Positions 1 through 9,940 of a DNA stretch of 64,000 bases are shown here, in pieces. Every line of letters begins with the position of its first letter. Position 1 is the stretch's first letter. The position numbers and the translations under genes are program-made. The notes beneath the pieces are model-generated. The model was given only the letters and a program-made list of their open reading frames with translations, was not told where the DNA came from and did no database searches. Source of the DNA: Paralcaligenes ureilyticus (GTDB lineage: Bacteria > Pseudomonadota > Gammaproteobacteria > Burkholderiales > Burkholderiaceae_B); the NCBI RefSeq assembly GCF_004346225.1, contig NZ_SMAJ01000018.1, positions 1-64,000 on the forward strand, read 5' to 3'.

Positions 1-267
1 CGGGGCGGCGTGCGAACTCGCGCCGCGCACAGCATGCTGTGCGCACCCGTGGCGCTCAAACAGCGCACGCCTTGCCTCCCCGAACCAGGCCCTGCACACG
101 CGTGCCCGAATCGCCCGCCCCAGCTCAAGCGCCCACGACGCTCCATGCAGTTGGTATTGGAGTATTCGTTGCTCATGTAGCGGCAGCCCCTGTGGCTGCC
201 ATCGGCGCAATAACCTGCACCCCGGTCAGCAAAAATGGCAGCCACAAGGGCTGCCGCTACACGGGCG
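1..267. other. Left-edge intergenic stretch, no convincing gene
   Basis: This stretch lies downstream of the tadA stop codon. It holds a perfect 20-bp palindrome at 25-44 (half-site GCGCACAGCA) and a tail-to-tail pair of dispersed palindromic repeats at 176-261. A 48-codon frame on the minus strand starting at 146 runs off the window edge, but its composition (rich in Gly, Arg and Cys) gives no family signal, so I do not call it a gene. Confidence 0.5.
176..261. repeat. GTAG-headed palindromic repeat pair (REP/BIME-like), cluster 1
   Basis: Two 26-bp units in opposite orientation: plus at 176-201 (head TGTAGCG, then an imperfect stem-loop GGCAGCC...GGCTGCC) and minus at 236-261. The heads face outward. 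The pair sits just past the tadA stop codon (268-270), a typical place for REP elements at gene 3' ends. The same unit recurs at about 4.69, 7.06, 7.11, 7.68, 7.72, 34.94 and 34.99 kb. Confidence 0.8.
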
Positions 268-1591
<1,324 letters not shown>

Positions 1592-1661
1592 GGCCAACCT
1601 TTTGAATCGCGGCCGGCAAGGCCGATTCGAGCATAAAGGGCCAGTGTAACGCGTGCAGCCA

Positions 1662-3140
1662 TCAGGTCTTCCGAGCTTTGAGACGCCGCAGTACCGAGGG
1701 CAAAGCGTCTGGCAGATCTTCGGCTATCAGGCCCGGCCCGAATGCGCTGGCGGCCTCGCCGTGCAACCACGCCGCAGCCGCCGCGGCCAGGAACGCCTCC
1801 ATGCCCTGAGCCATCAAGCCGACTATCAAACCGGAGAGGACGTCGCCGCTGCCTCCGGTGGCCAAATCGGCAGGCGCATTGGAATTGATAATGGCTCGGC
1901 CATCGGGCGCCGCTATAACCGTATCGGGCCCCTTGAGCAACACCACGGCGCCGCTCTCCCGAGCCGCGTAGCGCGTACGGGCGAGTTTATTTCCTTCGCA
2001 AGGGAAAAGCCGTTCAAATTCGCCTTCGTGCGGCGTCAGTACACAAGGCCCGGCGATGGCTGCAAACAGTCGATGCGAATCCCGGCCAAACGACGTTAAG
2101 GCATCGGCATCGAGCACCACGCCGCGCTGCGTGGCAAGGATCTCGAGTACATTTTGCCGCGTCTGGCCGCTGACGCCGGCGCCCGGGCCTATCAAAATGG
2201 CATTCTTGCGTGTGTCGGCAAGCATTTCCGCCAGGCTATCGGGGTCTTTCAACGACCGGACCATAACGCTGGTCAGTGCGGCCGCGTAAATTGCCCAGGC
2301 CGAATCGGGTGCGGCCAAGGTGACCAGGCCCGCGCCCACCCGAGCCGCTGCCATGGCCGACAAGCGACTCGCGCCTGTCATCTCGGCCCCGCCCACGACC
2401 ACGGCATGTCCGCGTTGATATTTGTGGCTATCCATTTGCGGCCAAGGGTAATCTTCAAGCCATATTTCAGGCCCGTTTTCGTATGCGTGCGGCGCAATTT
2501 TTTGCAACACGGCCGCGGGGAGGCCGATATCGGCCACGACCAGTTCGCCGCACAATTGTTTTCCCGGCATCAACAAATGACCGGGCTTCTTGCGAAAGAA
2601 AGTCACCGTGACATTGGCCGGCGCCGCGACCCCGCGCACCCCACCGCTTTCGCCATCGAGGCCGCTGGGCACATCGACCGCACAGACCGGCAACCGGCGC
2701 CTGATCAGGGTTTCAATCACCGCGCGAGCCTGGCCCTCGACGGGCCGCGACAGGCCGGAGCCGAAAAGCGCATCGATGACCACGACCGCGCCATCGAGCA
2801 GCTCAAGCGACAACGGCTCGACCGCACCCGGCCACAGCGCAGCGCAATACGCCGCGTCGCCAGCCAGCCTTTCGCGTGCCCCCAGAAGGCCAAGCCTGAC
2901 CGGCCAGCCCATCTGGGCAAGACGCCGGGCCGCAACAAAACCATCTCCGCCATTATTGCCCAGGCCGCACAACACCACGACCGGCTGCATCGGCCAGCGC
3001 GCGCTTACCGCCTCGGCTACCGCCTGACCCGCCGCCTCCATCAACGTGACACCGCTGATTCCAGACTTCAGGGCAGCCACATCGGCCGCCTTCATTTCCA
3101 ACGGGGTAAGAAGCGCTCTGTCTATCGAATTCATAGCCAT
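1662..3140 (-). CDS. nnr: Bifunctional NAD(P)H-hydrate epimerase / ADP-dependent NAD(P)HX dehydratase
   Basis: This enzyme repairs hydrated NAD(P)H. The N-terminal YjeF domain (about residues 1-215) epimerises R-NAD(P)HX, and the C-terminal ribokinase-like domain (about 230-490) dehydrates S-NAD(P)HX using ADP. Visible marks are GLGNNGGDGFVAARRL in the N-terminal half and the GGSGDVLSG motif with ATP/ADP-binding character in the C-terminal half. Length (492 aa) matches the fused bacterial form. Two near-adjacent ATGs (3140 and 3134) are possible starts. A longer frame to 3194 adds 18 residues (MLYYSEMNLSRRHQ...) that do not look like the family. It is transcribed away from the tetR gene; the intergenic space holds a candidate Fur site. 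Confidence 0.92.
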   Translation of the reverse strand: MAMNSIDRALLTPLEMKAADVAALKSGISGVTLMEAAGQAVAEAVSARWPMQPVVVLCGLGNNGGDGFVAARRLAQMGWPVRLGLLGARERLAGDAAYCAALWPGAVEPLSLELLDGAVVVIDALFGSGLSRPVEGQARAVIETLIRRRLPVCAVDVPSGLDGESGGVRGVAAPANVTVTFFRKKPGHLLMPGKQLCGELVVADIGLPAAVLQKIAPHAYENGPEIWLEDYPWPQMDSHKYQRGHAVVVGGAEMTGASRLSAMAAARVGAGLVTLAAPDSAWAIYAAALTSVMVRSLKDPDSLAEMLADTRKNAILIGPGAGVSGQTRQNVLEILATQRGVVLDADALTSFGRDSHRLFAAIAGPCVLTPHEGEFERLFPCEGNKLARTRYAARESGAVVLLKGPDTVIAAPDGRAIINSNAPADLATGGSGDVLSGLIVGLMAQGMEAFLAAAAAAWLHGEAASAFGPGLIAEDLPDALPSVLRRLKARKT

Positions 3141-3275
3141 GCCCGTGCCGGCCTGGTGCCGCCGAGATAGATTCATTTCACTATAGTAAAGCACAAGCTC
3201 GGCTCTCGATAGTAGCCAAACAACCCGATAACCATTACTTTCTTCCCTTGTACTTTCTCATTAATAGCTTGAATA

Positions 3276-3294
3276 GATGATGATTATCATTTAT
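3276..3294. promoter_or_regulatory. Candidate Fur box
   Basis: The minus-strand reading of this 19-mer matches the classical Fur consensus at 15 of 19 positions, with an uninterrupted 12-base core (AATGATAATCAT). It lies 35 bp before the tetR start in an AT-rich gap, where it could occlude a promoter for the regulator or act on nnr. Occupation by Fur is inferred from sequence only. Confidence 0.55.
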
Positions 3295-3329
3295 TATTCT
3301 TGCCAATCCAGTACTCTCAGGAATCGGTC

Positions 3330-3929
3330 ATGCCACGAGCATCGCGCGAACAGGCACACAAAAATCGCACCGCTATCGAAAACGCCTCGGCCCGCCTTTT
3401 CCGCGAGCAGGGCTTGAACGGCGTTAGTGTTGCTCAGTTGATGGCCGCTGCCGGATTGACGCACGGAGGCTTCTACGGCCACTTCTCCTCCAAGGACGAA
3501 CTGGCGGCCGTGGCCTGCGCGGCGGCATTCGGGCAATCGGCCGAACGCTGGGCGGCTCAGGGCAATAAATATCCCGACGCGCATCAAACGCTCCAGGCCA
3601 TTGTCAGTCACTACCTGCGCGATCCGCACCGGGACCAGATCGGCACGGGTTGCCCCGCCGTGGCGCTGGCGGGCGACGTCATCCGCGAAACACCCGACAA
3701 GCCGGTGCATCATGCCTACACGGCGGGAATCGAGCAGATGGCCTCTTCCCTGGCCACTTTGCTGGAAAAATGCGGCTCTCCGAAGCCGCGCAGAACAGCC
3801 CTGACAACGCTAGCCACCATGGTGGGCGCGCTAGTCTTGGCCCGAGCCACTCGGGAAGCCCCCATCTCCGAGGATATCCTGGCGGCCGCGCGCGACCTCC
3901 TGCTCGACCCAGGTGTACCCGACAATTAA
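3330..3929 (+). CDS. TetR/AcrR-family transcriptional regulator
   Basis: A 199-residue one-domain-plus-ligand-pocket repressor. The N-terminal helix-turn-helix is clear (residues about 10-60: AIENASARLFREQGLNGVSV, then AGLTHGGFYGHFSSKDEL). The C-terminal half resembles the group of TetR proteins that control reductases or efflux genes, with Gly-Thr-Gly-Cys-Pro near residue 107 (TGCPAVALA). The start at 3330 is taken because the protein then begins MPRASREQ directly before the DNA-binding domain; the 10 upstream codons of the open frame have no homology value. It is followed 75 bp later by an MFS carrier and an ABC exporter pair on the same strand, which are its plausible targets. A candidate Fur box precedes it. 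Confidence 0.85.
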   Translation: MPRASREQAHKNRTAIENASARLFREQGLNGVSVAQLMAAAGLTHGGFYGHFSSKDELAAVACAAAFGQSAERWAAQGNKYPDAHQTLQAIVSHYLRDPHRDQIGTGCPAVALAGDVIRETPDKPVHHAYTAGIEQMASSLATLLEKCGSPKPRRTALTTLATMVGALVLARATREAPISEDILAAARDLLLDPGVPDN

Positions 3930-4004
3930 GCAGAAACGCATCGCAGCCCGGGCCGAAGCCCACCACAACGCTCCTCCTAATATCGACAACCCCTCGGAAC
4001 CGTC

Positions 4005-5333
4005 ATGTTCGCTCAACCTTTGTCCAACTGGCTACGTCGACATGGCATCCATTTCGCCTGGGTCATTGCATTTATCTGCTTTCTTACCATGCTCACCTCG
4101 TCGGCCGCCCTGGGCTTGCCAGGCGTGTTATTGCAGCCGCTGGGCAAGGAATATGGCTGGGACACTGAACAAATTTCATCGGCCCTAGCACTGCGTTTTG
4201 CTCTCTACGGCCTGATGGGGCCGTTTGCCGCCATTCTGATGGACCGCTATGGCCTGCGCAAAGTCATATGTGCCGCCCTTGTACTGGTTACCGCGGGAAT
4301 GGCGCTGGCTACCCGGATGACGGCCCTCTGGCAATTAGTGGTTTTATGGGGCGTCGTGCTGGGATTCGGCTCGGGCCTGACCGCACTGGTCCTGGGCGCC
4401 GTGGTGGCCAACCGGTGGTTCGAGGCGCGCCGGGGCCTGGTCATAGGAATGCTCACGGCCAGCACTGCTACCGGCCAATTGGTGTTTTTACCCGGGGCCG
4501 CCTGGCTCATCGAAAATTTCGGCTGGCGCGCCGCCATATTTCCGGTGTGCCTTTGCGCCCTGCTGGTCATCATCCTGGCTGTTTGCTTTATGCGCGATCA
4601 CCCCGAAGACCTGGGCTTGACCGCCTATGGGGCCATTCCCAGTGCCGCTGCCGCCGCGCCTGGGTCAGGTATGCGTCCATCCACGATGACAGGCACAAGG
4701 CCTGTCGCTACAACACCTGCGCCCCGCACGCGTTTATCTATCGGCGATCCCTTCAGGATGTTGGGCCACGTGCGCGGCAACCAGACCTTCTGGATATTGT
4801 TTGCCACTTTCTTCATCTGCGGCTTGAGCACCAACGGGCTGATTCAGACGCACTTCGTGTCCCTGTGCGGCGACTTCGGCCTGTCGGCCGTGCCGGCCGC
4901 CTCGGTGCTGGCCATGATGGGCGCCTTCGACTTCTTTGGCACGATTCTGTCGGGCTGGCTTTCAGATCGCTATGACAACCGCAAATTGCTGTTCTGGTAT
5001 TACAGTCTGCGCGGACTCTCGTTATTATGGCTGCCGCACTCCGAATTCACGTTCTACGGGCTGTCGATCTTCGCCATGTTCTACGGCCTGGACTGGGTGG
5101 CTACCGTGCCGCCAACCGTCAGACTGGCGGGCAATGCCTTTGGCAAGGAACGCGCCGGGATGGTGTTTGGCTGGATCTTCGCCGGGCATCAGTTAGGAGC
5201 AGCCACCGCCGCCTATGGGGCCGGCGCAGCCCGCACCCTGCTGCTGAGCTACACGCCCGCGCTCTATGTTGCGGGAGGTGCATGTCTGATCGCGGCGCTG
5301 ATCGTGCTGGGAATACGCCGGGTACACTACTGA
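4005..5333 (+). CDS. Major facilitator superfamily transporter
   Basis: An inner-membrane secondary carrier of 442 residues with about 12 predicted hydrophobic helices. The MFS loop 2-3 signature appears as MDRYGLRK near residue 82, and the repeat signature SDRYDNRK near residue 322. The family resembles monocarboxylate or oxalate/formate-type carriers (opening with [18 protein letters not shown]), but the substrate is not evident. The central cytoplasmic loop (about residues 215-245) is unusual: codons 228-236 are supplied by a copy of the dispersed palindromic repeat (4687-4712) inserted in frame. It lies between the TetR gene and the ABC pair, with a 16-bp gap to the next gene, so all may share a transcript. 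Confidence 0.85.
   Translation: MFAQPLSNWLRRHGIHFAWVIAFICFLTMLTSSAALGLPGVLLQPLGKEYGWDTEQISSALALRFALYGLMGPFAAILMDRYGLRKVICAALVLVTAGMALATRMTALWQLVVLWGVVLGFGSGLTALVLGAVVANRWFEARRGLVIGMLTASTATGQLVFLPGAAWLIENFGWRAAIFPVCLCALLVIILAVCFMRDHPEDLGLTAYGAIPSAAAAAPGSGMRPSTMTGTRPVATTPAPRTRLSIGDPFRMLGHVRGNQTFWILFATFFICGLSTNGLIQTHFVSLCGDFGLSAVPAASVLAMMGAFDFFGTILSGWLSDRYDNRKLLFWYYSLRGLSLLWLPHSEFTFYGLSIFAMFYGLDWVATVPPTVRLAGNAFGKERAGMVFGWIFAGHQLGAATAAYGAGAARTLLLSYTPALYVAGGACLIAALIVLGIRRVHY
4687..4712 (-). repeat. GTAG-headed palindromic repeat inside the MFS gene, cluster 2
   Basis: A single 26-bp unit in minus orientation (stem ACAGGC...GCCTGT, head TGTAGCG on the minus strand). It reads through in the MFS frame as MTGTRPVAT, in the central cytoplasmic loop between the two six-helix halves, a place tolerant of insertions. 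Confidence 0.8.
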
Positions 5334-5349
5334 GCTTCACCGTTTATTG

Positions 5350-6285
5350 ATGCCCACCATGACGCCCATTATTTCAATATCGGGACTTTCCAAAACCTAT
5401 GCCTCGGGTTTCCAGGCCCTCAAGCACATCAATCTGGAAATCCAGCGAGGTGAAATTTTCGCCCTGCTCGGCCCCAACGGAGCCGGCAAGACCACCCTGA
5501 TCAGTATCATTTGCGGCCTGGTCAACCCCACCGAAGGCACTGTGCTGGCCGACGGACATAACATTATTACGGACTATCGCGCCGCCCGATCGAAGATAGG
5601 CCTGGTGCCGCAGGAGCTTACCAATGACGCCTTCGAGACCGTCTGGAATACGGTCAGCTTCAGCCGCGGCCTGTTTGGCAAACGCGCCCATCCCGCTCAT
5701 ATAGAAAAGGTACTGAAGGACCTGTCTTTATGGAGCAAAAAGGACAACCGGCTCATGACTCTTTCAGGCGGCATGAAGCGCCGTGTCCTGATTGCCAAAG
5801 CGCTCTCGCACGAACCGCAGATTCTGTTTCTGGACGAACCTACCGCGGGCGTCGACGTGGAGCTCAGAAAGGAAATGTGGGCCATGGTGCGGTCGCTGCG
5901 CGCCACCGGCGTAACCGTCATCCTCACCACCCACTACATCGAGGAAGCCGAAGAAATGGCCGACCGGGTCGGCGTGATCAATAACGGCGAACTGATCCTG
6001 GTGGAAGAGAAAACCGAGCTCATGCGCAAGCTTGGTAAAAAGCAACTGATATTGCAACTGCAAAACGCGCTGCCCAACGTACCCGAAGCGCTGGCCGCTT
6101 ACGCGTTAGAACTTTCCGCAGACGGCGATCAATTGACGTACACCTACGATACCCGACGTGAACACTCCAGCATCCCGGCCCTGCTGCGCGATCTGCACGA
6201 CAACAGCATCGTCTTCAAGGATCTGCAAACGACACAGAGTTCGCTGGAAGACATCTTTGTCAAACTGTTGAAGGAGCAATCATGA
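5350..6285 (+). CDS. ABC-2 type exporter, ATP-binding subunit (YadG/DrrA-like)
   Basis: The nucleotide-binding subunit (311 aa) of a two-component ABC exporter. Walker A is GPNGAGKTT (about residues 39-47), the signature is LSGGMKRRV (about 137-145), and Walker B is [12 protein letters not shown] (about 157-168) followed by the switch His in [11 protein letters not shown]. The protein belongs to the DrrA/YadG group that works with a separate ABC-2 membrane subunit, encoded by the next gene with an ATGA overlap. The frame also begins with a TTG at 5347, but the ATG at 5350 or 5359 is more likely. The C-terminal part of about 90 residues is the usual regulatory extension. The exported compound is unknown. 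Confidence 0.88.
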   Translation: MPTMTPIISISGLSKTYASGFQALKHINLEIQRGEIFALLGPNGAGKTTLISIICGLVNPTEGTVLADGHNIITDYRAARSKIGLVPQELTNDAFETVWNTVSFSRGLFGKRAHPAHIEKVLKDLSLWSKKDNRLMTLSGGMKRRVLIAKALSHEPQILFLDEPTAGVDVELRKEMWAMVRSLRATGVTVILTTHYIEEAEEMADRVGVINNGELILVEEKTELMRKLGKKQLILQLQNALPNVPEALAAYALELSADGDQLTYTYDTRREHSSIPALLRDLHDNSIVFKDLQTTQSSLEDIFVKLLKEQS

Positions 6286-7043
6286 ACTGGCCTGCAATAC
6301 GCGCCATCTATCTGTTCGAGATGGCCCGGACCGGACGCACCTTGATGCAAAGCATTATTGCGCCTGTTATTTCAACCTCTTTATACTTCGTGGTGTTCGG
6401 CTCGGCCATTGGCGGGCGCATCACCGAAATCGACGGAGTCAGCTACGGCGCCTTCATCGTACCCGGGCTGATCATGCTGTCGCTATTGACGCAAAGCGTC
6501 GCCAATGCGTCTTTCGGGATTTATTTCCCGAAATTCACCGGTACCATTTACGAGGTGATGTCCGCTCCTATTTCGTATTTCGAGATCACCTTCAGCTACG
6601 TAGGCGCGGCGGCCACTAAATCGATTATCCTGGGCCTCATCATCCTGGCGACGGCCGTGTTTTTCGTCCCCTTGCGCATTGACCATCCACTCTGGATGCT
6701 GCTTTTCCTGGTGCTGACAGCCTTCACCTTTAGCCTATTCGGCTTCATCATCGGCATATGGGCGGATAACTTTGAAAAGTTGCAACTTGTGCCGATGTTG
6801 ATCATCACGCCTCTGGCCTTTCTGGGAGGCAGTTTTTACGCCGTCAAGATGCTGCCGCCCTTCTGGCAAACGGTTACGCTGCTCAATCCCGTGGTCTACC
6901 TGATCAGCGGCTTTCGCTGGAGCTTTTATGGCATCGCCGACGTAAGCGTGGCCGTCAGTTTGACCATGACCCTGGCGTTTTTGGGCCTGTGCCTGGTCAT
7001 TGCCGCATGGATATTCAAAAGCGGCTACCGGTTGAAGGCGTAG
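6282..7043 (+). CDS. ABC-2 type exporter, permease subunit (YadH-like)
   Basis: The membrane subunit of the ABC exporter, 253 residues with about six hydrophobic helices and the ABC-2 permease pattern (GSAIGGRI after helix 1, [15 protein letters not shown], and a conserved late segment [16 protein letters not shown]). Its ATG overlaps the stop codon of the ATP-binding subunit (ATGA at 6282-6285), so the two are translationally coupled. Both are likely under the upstream TetR regulator. It ends 20 bp before a pair of dispersed palindromic repeats that separates it from the convergent yajQ gene. Confidence 0.87.
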   Translation: MNWPAIRAIYLFEMARTGRTLMQSIIAPVISTSLYFVVFGSAIGGRITEIDGVSYGAFIVPGLIMLSLLTQSVANASFGIYFPKFTGTIYEVMSAPISYFEITFSYVGAAATKSIILGLIILATAVFFVPLRIDHPLWMLLFLVLTAFTFSLFGFIIGIWADNFEKLQLVPMLIITPLAFLGGSFYAVKMLPPFWQTVTLLNPVVYLISGFRWSFYGIADVSVAVSLTMTLAFLGLCLVIAAWIFKSGYRLKA

Positions 7044-7063
7044 GCGCTGTTTGCTTGGGAATC

Positions 7064-7132
7064 TGGCAGCCACAAGGGCTGCCACTACAAATACATACCC
7101 GCCGCTTGTAGCGGCACCCCTTGTGGGTGCCA
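7064..7132. repeat. GTAG-headed palindromic repeat pair, cluster 3
   Basis: Minus unit at 7064-7089 and plus unit at 7107-7132, heads facing each other, in the 110-bp gap between the convergent ends of the ABC permease gene and yajQ. The inverted arrangement can form an extended cruciform or transcript hairpin and may help to end both transcripts. Confidence 0.8.
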
Positions 7133-7153
7133 CCTCCAACGCCCCGACCCCAA

Positions 7154-7636
7154 TCAATCCCGGAAATTATTGAACTGCAAAGGCAGTTCCACATCCGTCT
7201 TGCGCAATAGCGCCATGGCCGTTTGCAGATCGTCGCGCTTCTTGCCGCTGACGCGCAACTTGTCGCCATTGATTTGCGCCTCCACCTTAAGCTTGGCACC
7301 CTTCAAGGCCGCAACCAGCTTCTTTGAAACGGCCTGTTCTATGCCTTGCCGAATCGTAATTTTTTGCCGGGCGCCGCCCAGGTTTTCGAGCGGATCGGCC
7401 AAATCCATGCAGCGCACATCGATCCCACGCGCCGAAAGCCGGCCACGCAAAATATCCAGCATCTGATTTAACTGAAACACACTGGGCGCAGACTGGTTTA
7501 CAACGAAACCTTCCAGTTCAAACTTGGCATTCGTTCCTTTGAAATCGAAGCGAGTGACCAGCTCACGATTGGCTTGGTCGACGGCATTGGTGAGTTCATG
7601 GGTGTCGACTTCAGAGACGACGTCGAAAGAGGGCAT
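7154..7636 (-). CDS. yajQ: YajQ-family nucleotide-binding protein (UPF0234)
   Basis: A 160-residue cytoplasmic protein of the YajQ family. Family members bind nucleotides, and one in Xanthomonas is reported as a cyclic-di-GMP receptor that acts with a LysR regulator. The start MPSFDVVSEVD at 7636 is the invariant family N-terminus. A longer open frame to 7831 reads through a palindromic repeat and is not part of the gene. Full-length conservation is visible (FDFKGTNAKFE, RQKITIRQGIEQ, KLKVEAQINGDKLRVSGKKRDDLQ). Its 5' side carries repeat cluster 4, which would lie in or near its leader. Whether it binds cyclic-di-GMP here is unknown, though a cyclic-di-GMP enzyme gene lies about 6 kb away. 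Confidence 0.92.
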   Translation of the reverse strand: MPSFDVVSEVDTHELTNAVDQANRELVTRFDFKGTNAKFELEGFVVNQSAPSVFQLNQMLDILRGRLSARGIDVRCMDLADPLENLGGARQKITIRQGIEQAVSKKLVAALKGAKLKVEAQINGDKLRVSGKKRDDLQTAMALLRKTDVELPLQFNNFRD

Positions 7637-7677
7637 GACGTGGGTCCTATAATTTTGGCGGGTGATGCTTGCATCAA

Positions 7678-7748
7678 TGACAGGCACGAGGCCTGTCGCT
7701 ACATAATTCGCGCATACGTTTTTGTAGCGGTAGCCCTTGTGGCTGCCA
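7678..7748. repeat. GTAG-headed palindromic repeat pair, cluster 4
   Basis: Minus unit at 7678-7703 (ACAGGC-type stem) and plus unit at 7723-7748 (GCAGCC-type stem), heads facing each other. They lie upstream of yajQ and upstream of the GntR gene, in a divergent intergenic region. Confidence 0.8.
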
Positions 7749-7822
7749 TTCTGAACAAGGACGAGTGTACCGTGATTTTTTACCTCGGCGCGCATGGACC
7801 CTTGATCCGCTTGCCACCAAAT

Positions 7823-7851
7823 TTGATCCATCCCTCACCTTATGCTATAAA
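7823..7851 (+). promoter_or_regulatory. Predicted sigma-70 promoter of the GntR gene
   Basis: A -35 element TTGATC (7823-7828), a 17-bp spacer, and an extended -10 element TGC-TATAAA (7843-7851). The -10 overlaps the left arm of the inverted repeat described next, as expected for repression by the adjacent regulator. Confidence 0.55.
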
Positions 7852-7885
7852 TCAAATCATATGATGACTTAATGATTTGATTTAT
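7847..7885. promoter_or_regulatory. Perfect 14-bp inverted repeat, likely GntR-family operator
   Basis: Left arm ATAAATCAAATCAT (7847-7860) and right arm ATGATTTGATTTAT (7872-7885) are perfect complements separated by 11 bp. The left arm overlaps the predicted -10 and the right arm overlaps the ATG at 7884 of the adjacent gntR gene. This strongly suggests autoregulation. Confidence 0.7.
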
Positions 7886-8567
7886 GCTTGAACAGGCGAC
7901 CAAAACCAGTTTGACCGATAGCGCCGCCGATAAAATCCGGCAGGAAATCCTTGGAAAACGGTGGGCCATAGGCGAACGCATTCCCAACGAACCTACCCTG
8001 GCCGCGCTGCTGGGCGTCAGTCGCGGCACAGTACGCGAAGCCGTCAAGATGCTGGTTTCCCAGGATTTTCTGGAAACCCGCCAAGGCTCGGGCACCTATG
8101 TTCGCGCCAATTTCGATCCCTCGGGCAGTCTGCTGCGAATGCGACGTGCCAATTTACGCGATCAGGTCGAAACACGCTGCGCGCTGGAAGTCGAGGCCGC
8201 GCGCCTGGCCGCCATACGGCACACGCCGCAAGACATACAAACCCTGTTGAATCTGCTGGAATTGCGCGGCCATTCACACGACCCGCAATCCCGCCCAGGT
8301 TTTGTGGAACGCGATCTGGCATTTCACACCGAAATCGTCCACATCTCCCGCAATCGGGCGTTGGCCGAAACTTATTTGTTTTTCTCAACCTCCGTGCAGG
8401 AAATTATCAAAGCCACCATTAGCCGGGAATTGCCTGAACCCGATCTGGACGCTCACCGCGAAATCGTGCGAGCCATAGAAACCGGCGACCCCGAACGCGC
8501 CGCTGCGACGGTGCGCCAATTCATGGCACCCATTCTGTCCGAACTGAATCAGGCGCTGATTTCCTAA
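7884..8567 (+). CDS. GntR-family (FadR subgroup, FCD domain) transcriptional regulator
   Basis: A 227-residue regulator. The N-terminal winged helix-turn-helix is clear (residues about 10-75, with GERIPNEPTLAALLGVSRGT and a wing GSGTYV). The C-terminal all-helical FCD ligand domain runs from about 90 to 220 with Asp/His metal-ligand candidates (ERDLAFHTEIV, ELPEPDLDAHREIV). The ATG at 7884 is embedded in the right arm of a perfect 14-bp inverted repeat, pointing to autoregulation. It is followed after 44 bp by a CynX/NimT-type MFS gene on the same strand, the probable co-regulated target. The ligand is not predictable, but FCD proteins often sense small carboxylates. Confidence 0.88.
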   Translation: MLEQATKTSLTDSAADKIRQEILGKRWAIGERIPNEPTLAALLGVSRGTVREAVKMLVSQDFLETRQGSGTYVRANFDPSGSLLRMRRANLRDQVETRCALEVEAARLAAIRHTPQDIQTLLNLLELRGHSHDPQSRPGFVERDLAFHTEIVHISRNRALAETYLFFSTSVQEIIKATISRELPEPDLDAHREIVRAIETGDPERAAATVRQFMAPILSELNQALIS

Positions 8568-8611
8568 GCCCAAACGGGCTGCGACGCAGCGCCACCCTCG
8601 CCACCCTATCC

Positions 8612-9871
8612 ATGAATCTGACTCAAGAAAATCCCGGAATCGCCGCCAACGACGGCCGGATCACCCCTCCTGCCCCGGGCTTGCGCCGGGCAGCCTTGCT
8701 TTTGCTGGGCCTAAGCGTGATGCTGATCGCATTCAATCTGCGCCCCATATTTTCCAGCCTGTCCGTTCTGCTGCCTGAAATTATCCGGCAAACAGGCCTG
8801 TCATCGGCCAGCGCCGGCTATCTGACCACGTTGCCTGTCCTCTGCCTGGGTCTGTTCGCGCCGCTCGCACCACGACTGGCCCAGCGGTACGGTGTCGAAC
8901 GCACTTTACTTGGCGTCGTCATCATTCTTGGCCTGGGCACGGCATTGCGCGGATATGGCGGCATCGGCGCCTTGTTTGCCGGCTCCGCCTTGGCTGGCGC
9001 CGCCATCGCCGTGGGGAACGTACTCCTGCCCAGCCTGGTAAAACGGGACTTCGCCAACCACGCTGCCACGATGACCGGCCTCTACACCATGGCCCTGTGC
9101 GGAGGCGCCGCGGCCGCGGCCGCGTTCACCTTGCCTATTACACACGCACTTGGCAATTCCTGGGCCATCGGTCTTGGCGTCTGGGTCATACCGGTGGTGA
9201 TCGTAGCTCTGGTCTGGGCCCCGCAATCGCTGCGGCAAAATTCACGCGCGCGTCACGCTACGTATACCGTAAGCGGTCTTTGGCGCGACCGGCTGGCCTG
9301 GCAAGTCACGTTTTTCATGGGCTTGCAATCCGCTCTGGCGTACTGCGTAATGGGCTGGCTCGCGCCCATTCTACGGGAACGGGGTTTGGACGGCGTAACT
9401 GCCGGGCTGGTTGTATCGGTGTCGATTATGGTGCAGGTTTTCACCAGCGTCCTGGTACCCCCGCTGGCGGTTCGCTGCAAAGACCAACGATTTTTCAACG
9501 CCGCGCTGGCAGCGATCGCCGGCGTGGCGCTACTGGGCTTGTTGTTTGCCCCTCTTTCTACCGTTTGGGTCTGGGGTATTTTGCAGGGTGTAGGGCAAGG
9601 CGGGCTATTTGCCATCGCCCTGACAGTCATCGTCTTGCGTTCGCCCGATTCGCACGTCGCCGCCCACCTCTCAAGCATGGCCCAATGCGTGGGCTACATC
9701 CTGGCGGCCACGGGCCCTCTGTTCGTCGGCCTTCTGCATAGCTGGACAGGAGGCTACAGCGCTACCGCATGGCTATTTATCGTACTCAGTGCAGGCGCCG
9801 CCATAAGCGGTTGGGGCGCCGGACGGACAACGTATGTCAAAGTCAAAAGCACGCCCAGGAAATCGCCCTGA
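8612..9871 (+). CDS. MFS transporter, CynX/NimT-like
   Basis: A 419-residue inner-membrane carrier with about 12 hydrophobic segments. The opening segment (LLGLSVMLIAFNLRPIFSSLSVLLP) with the NLRP motif is typical of the CynX/NimT (YeaN) branch of the major facilitator superfamily, known for cyanate- or 2-nitroimidazole-linked transport. The substrate here is not known. It lies 44 bp downstream of the FadR-type regulator gene, so the pair is probably an operon under the inverted-repeat operator. A small hairpin follows the stop codon. Confidence 0.85.
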   Translation: MNLTQENPGIAANDGRITPPAPGLRRAALLLLGLSVMLIAFNLRPIFSSLSVLLPEIIRQTGLSSASAGYLTTLPVLCLGLFAPLAPRLAQRYGVERTLLGVVIILGLGTALRGYGGIGALFAGSALAGAAIAVGNVLLPSLVKRDFANHAATMTGLYTMALCGGAAAAAAFTLPITHALGNSWAIGLGVWVIPVVIVALVWAPQSLRQNSRARHATYTVSGLWRDRLAWQVTFFMGLQSALAYCVMGWLAPILRERGLDGVTAGLVVSVSIMVQVFTSVLVPPLAVRCKDQRFFNAALAAIAGVALLGLLFAPLSTVWVWGILQGVGQGGLFAIALTVIVLRSPDSHVAAHLSSMAQCVGYILAATGPLFVGLLHSWTGGYSATAWLFIVLSAGAAISGWGAGRTTYVKVKSTPRKSP

Positions 9872-9876
9872 ATCCA

Positions 9877-9897
9877 ATGGGCCGCACAAAGGCCCAT
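9877..9897. terminator. Hairpin after the CynX-like gene, possible terminator
   Basis: ATGGGCC (9877-9883) and GGCCCAT (9891-9897) form a perfect 7-bp stem with a 7-nt loop, 5 nt after the stop codon of the MFS gene and between two convergent genes. There is no U-run, so intrinsic termination is uncertain. Confidence 0.35.
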
Positions 9898-9940
9898 CTG
9901 CAAGGCCCGTGCGTGCCGCGATTTCAACGTCGCCGCAGGC

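Noticed and set aside
2154-3170. A plus-strand open frame of 338 codons
   Set aside because: Antisense to the nnr gene, whose two domains are clear.
7639-7831. Upstream extension of yajQ by 65 codons
   Set aside because: It reads through the palindromic repeat pair; the family N-terminus begins at MPSFDVVSE.
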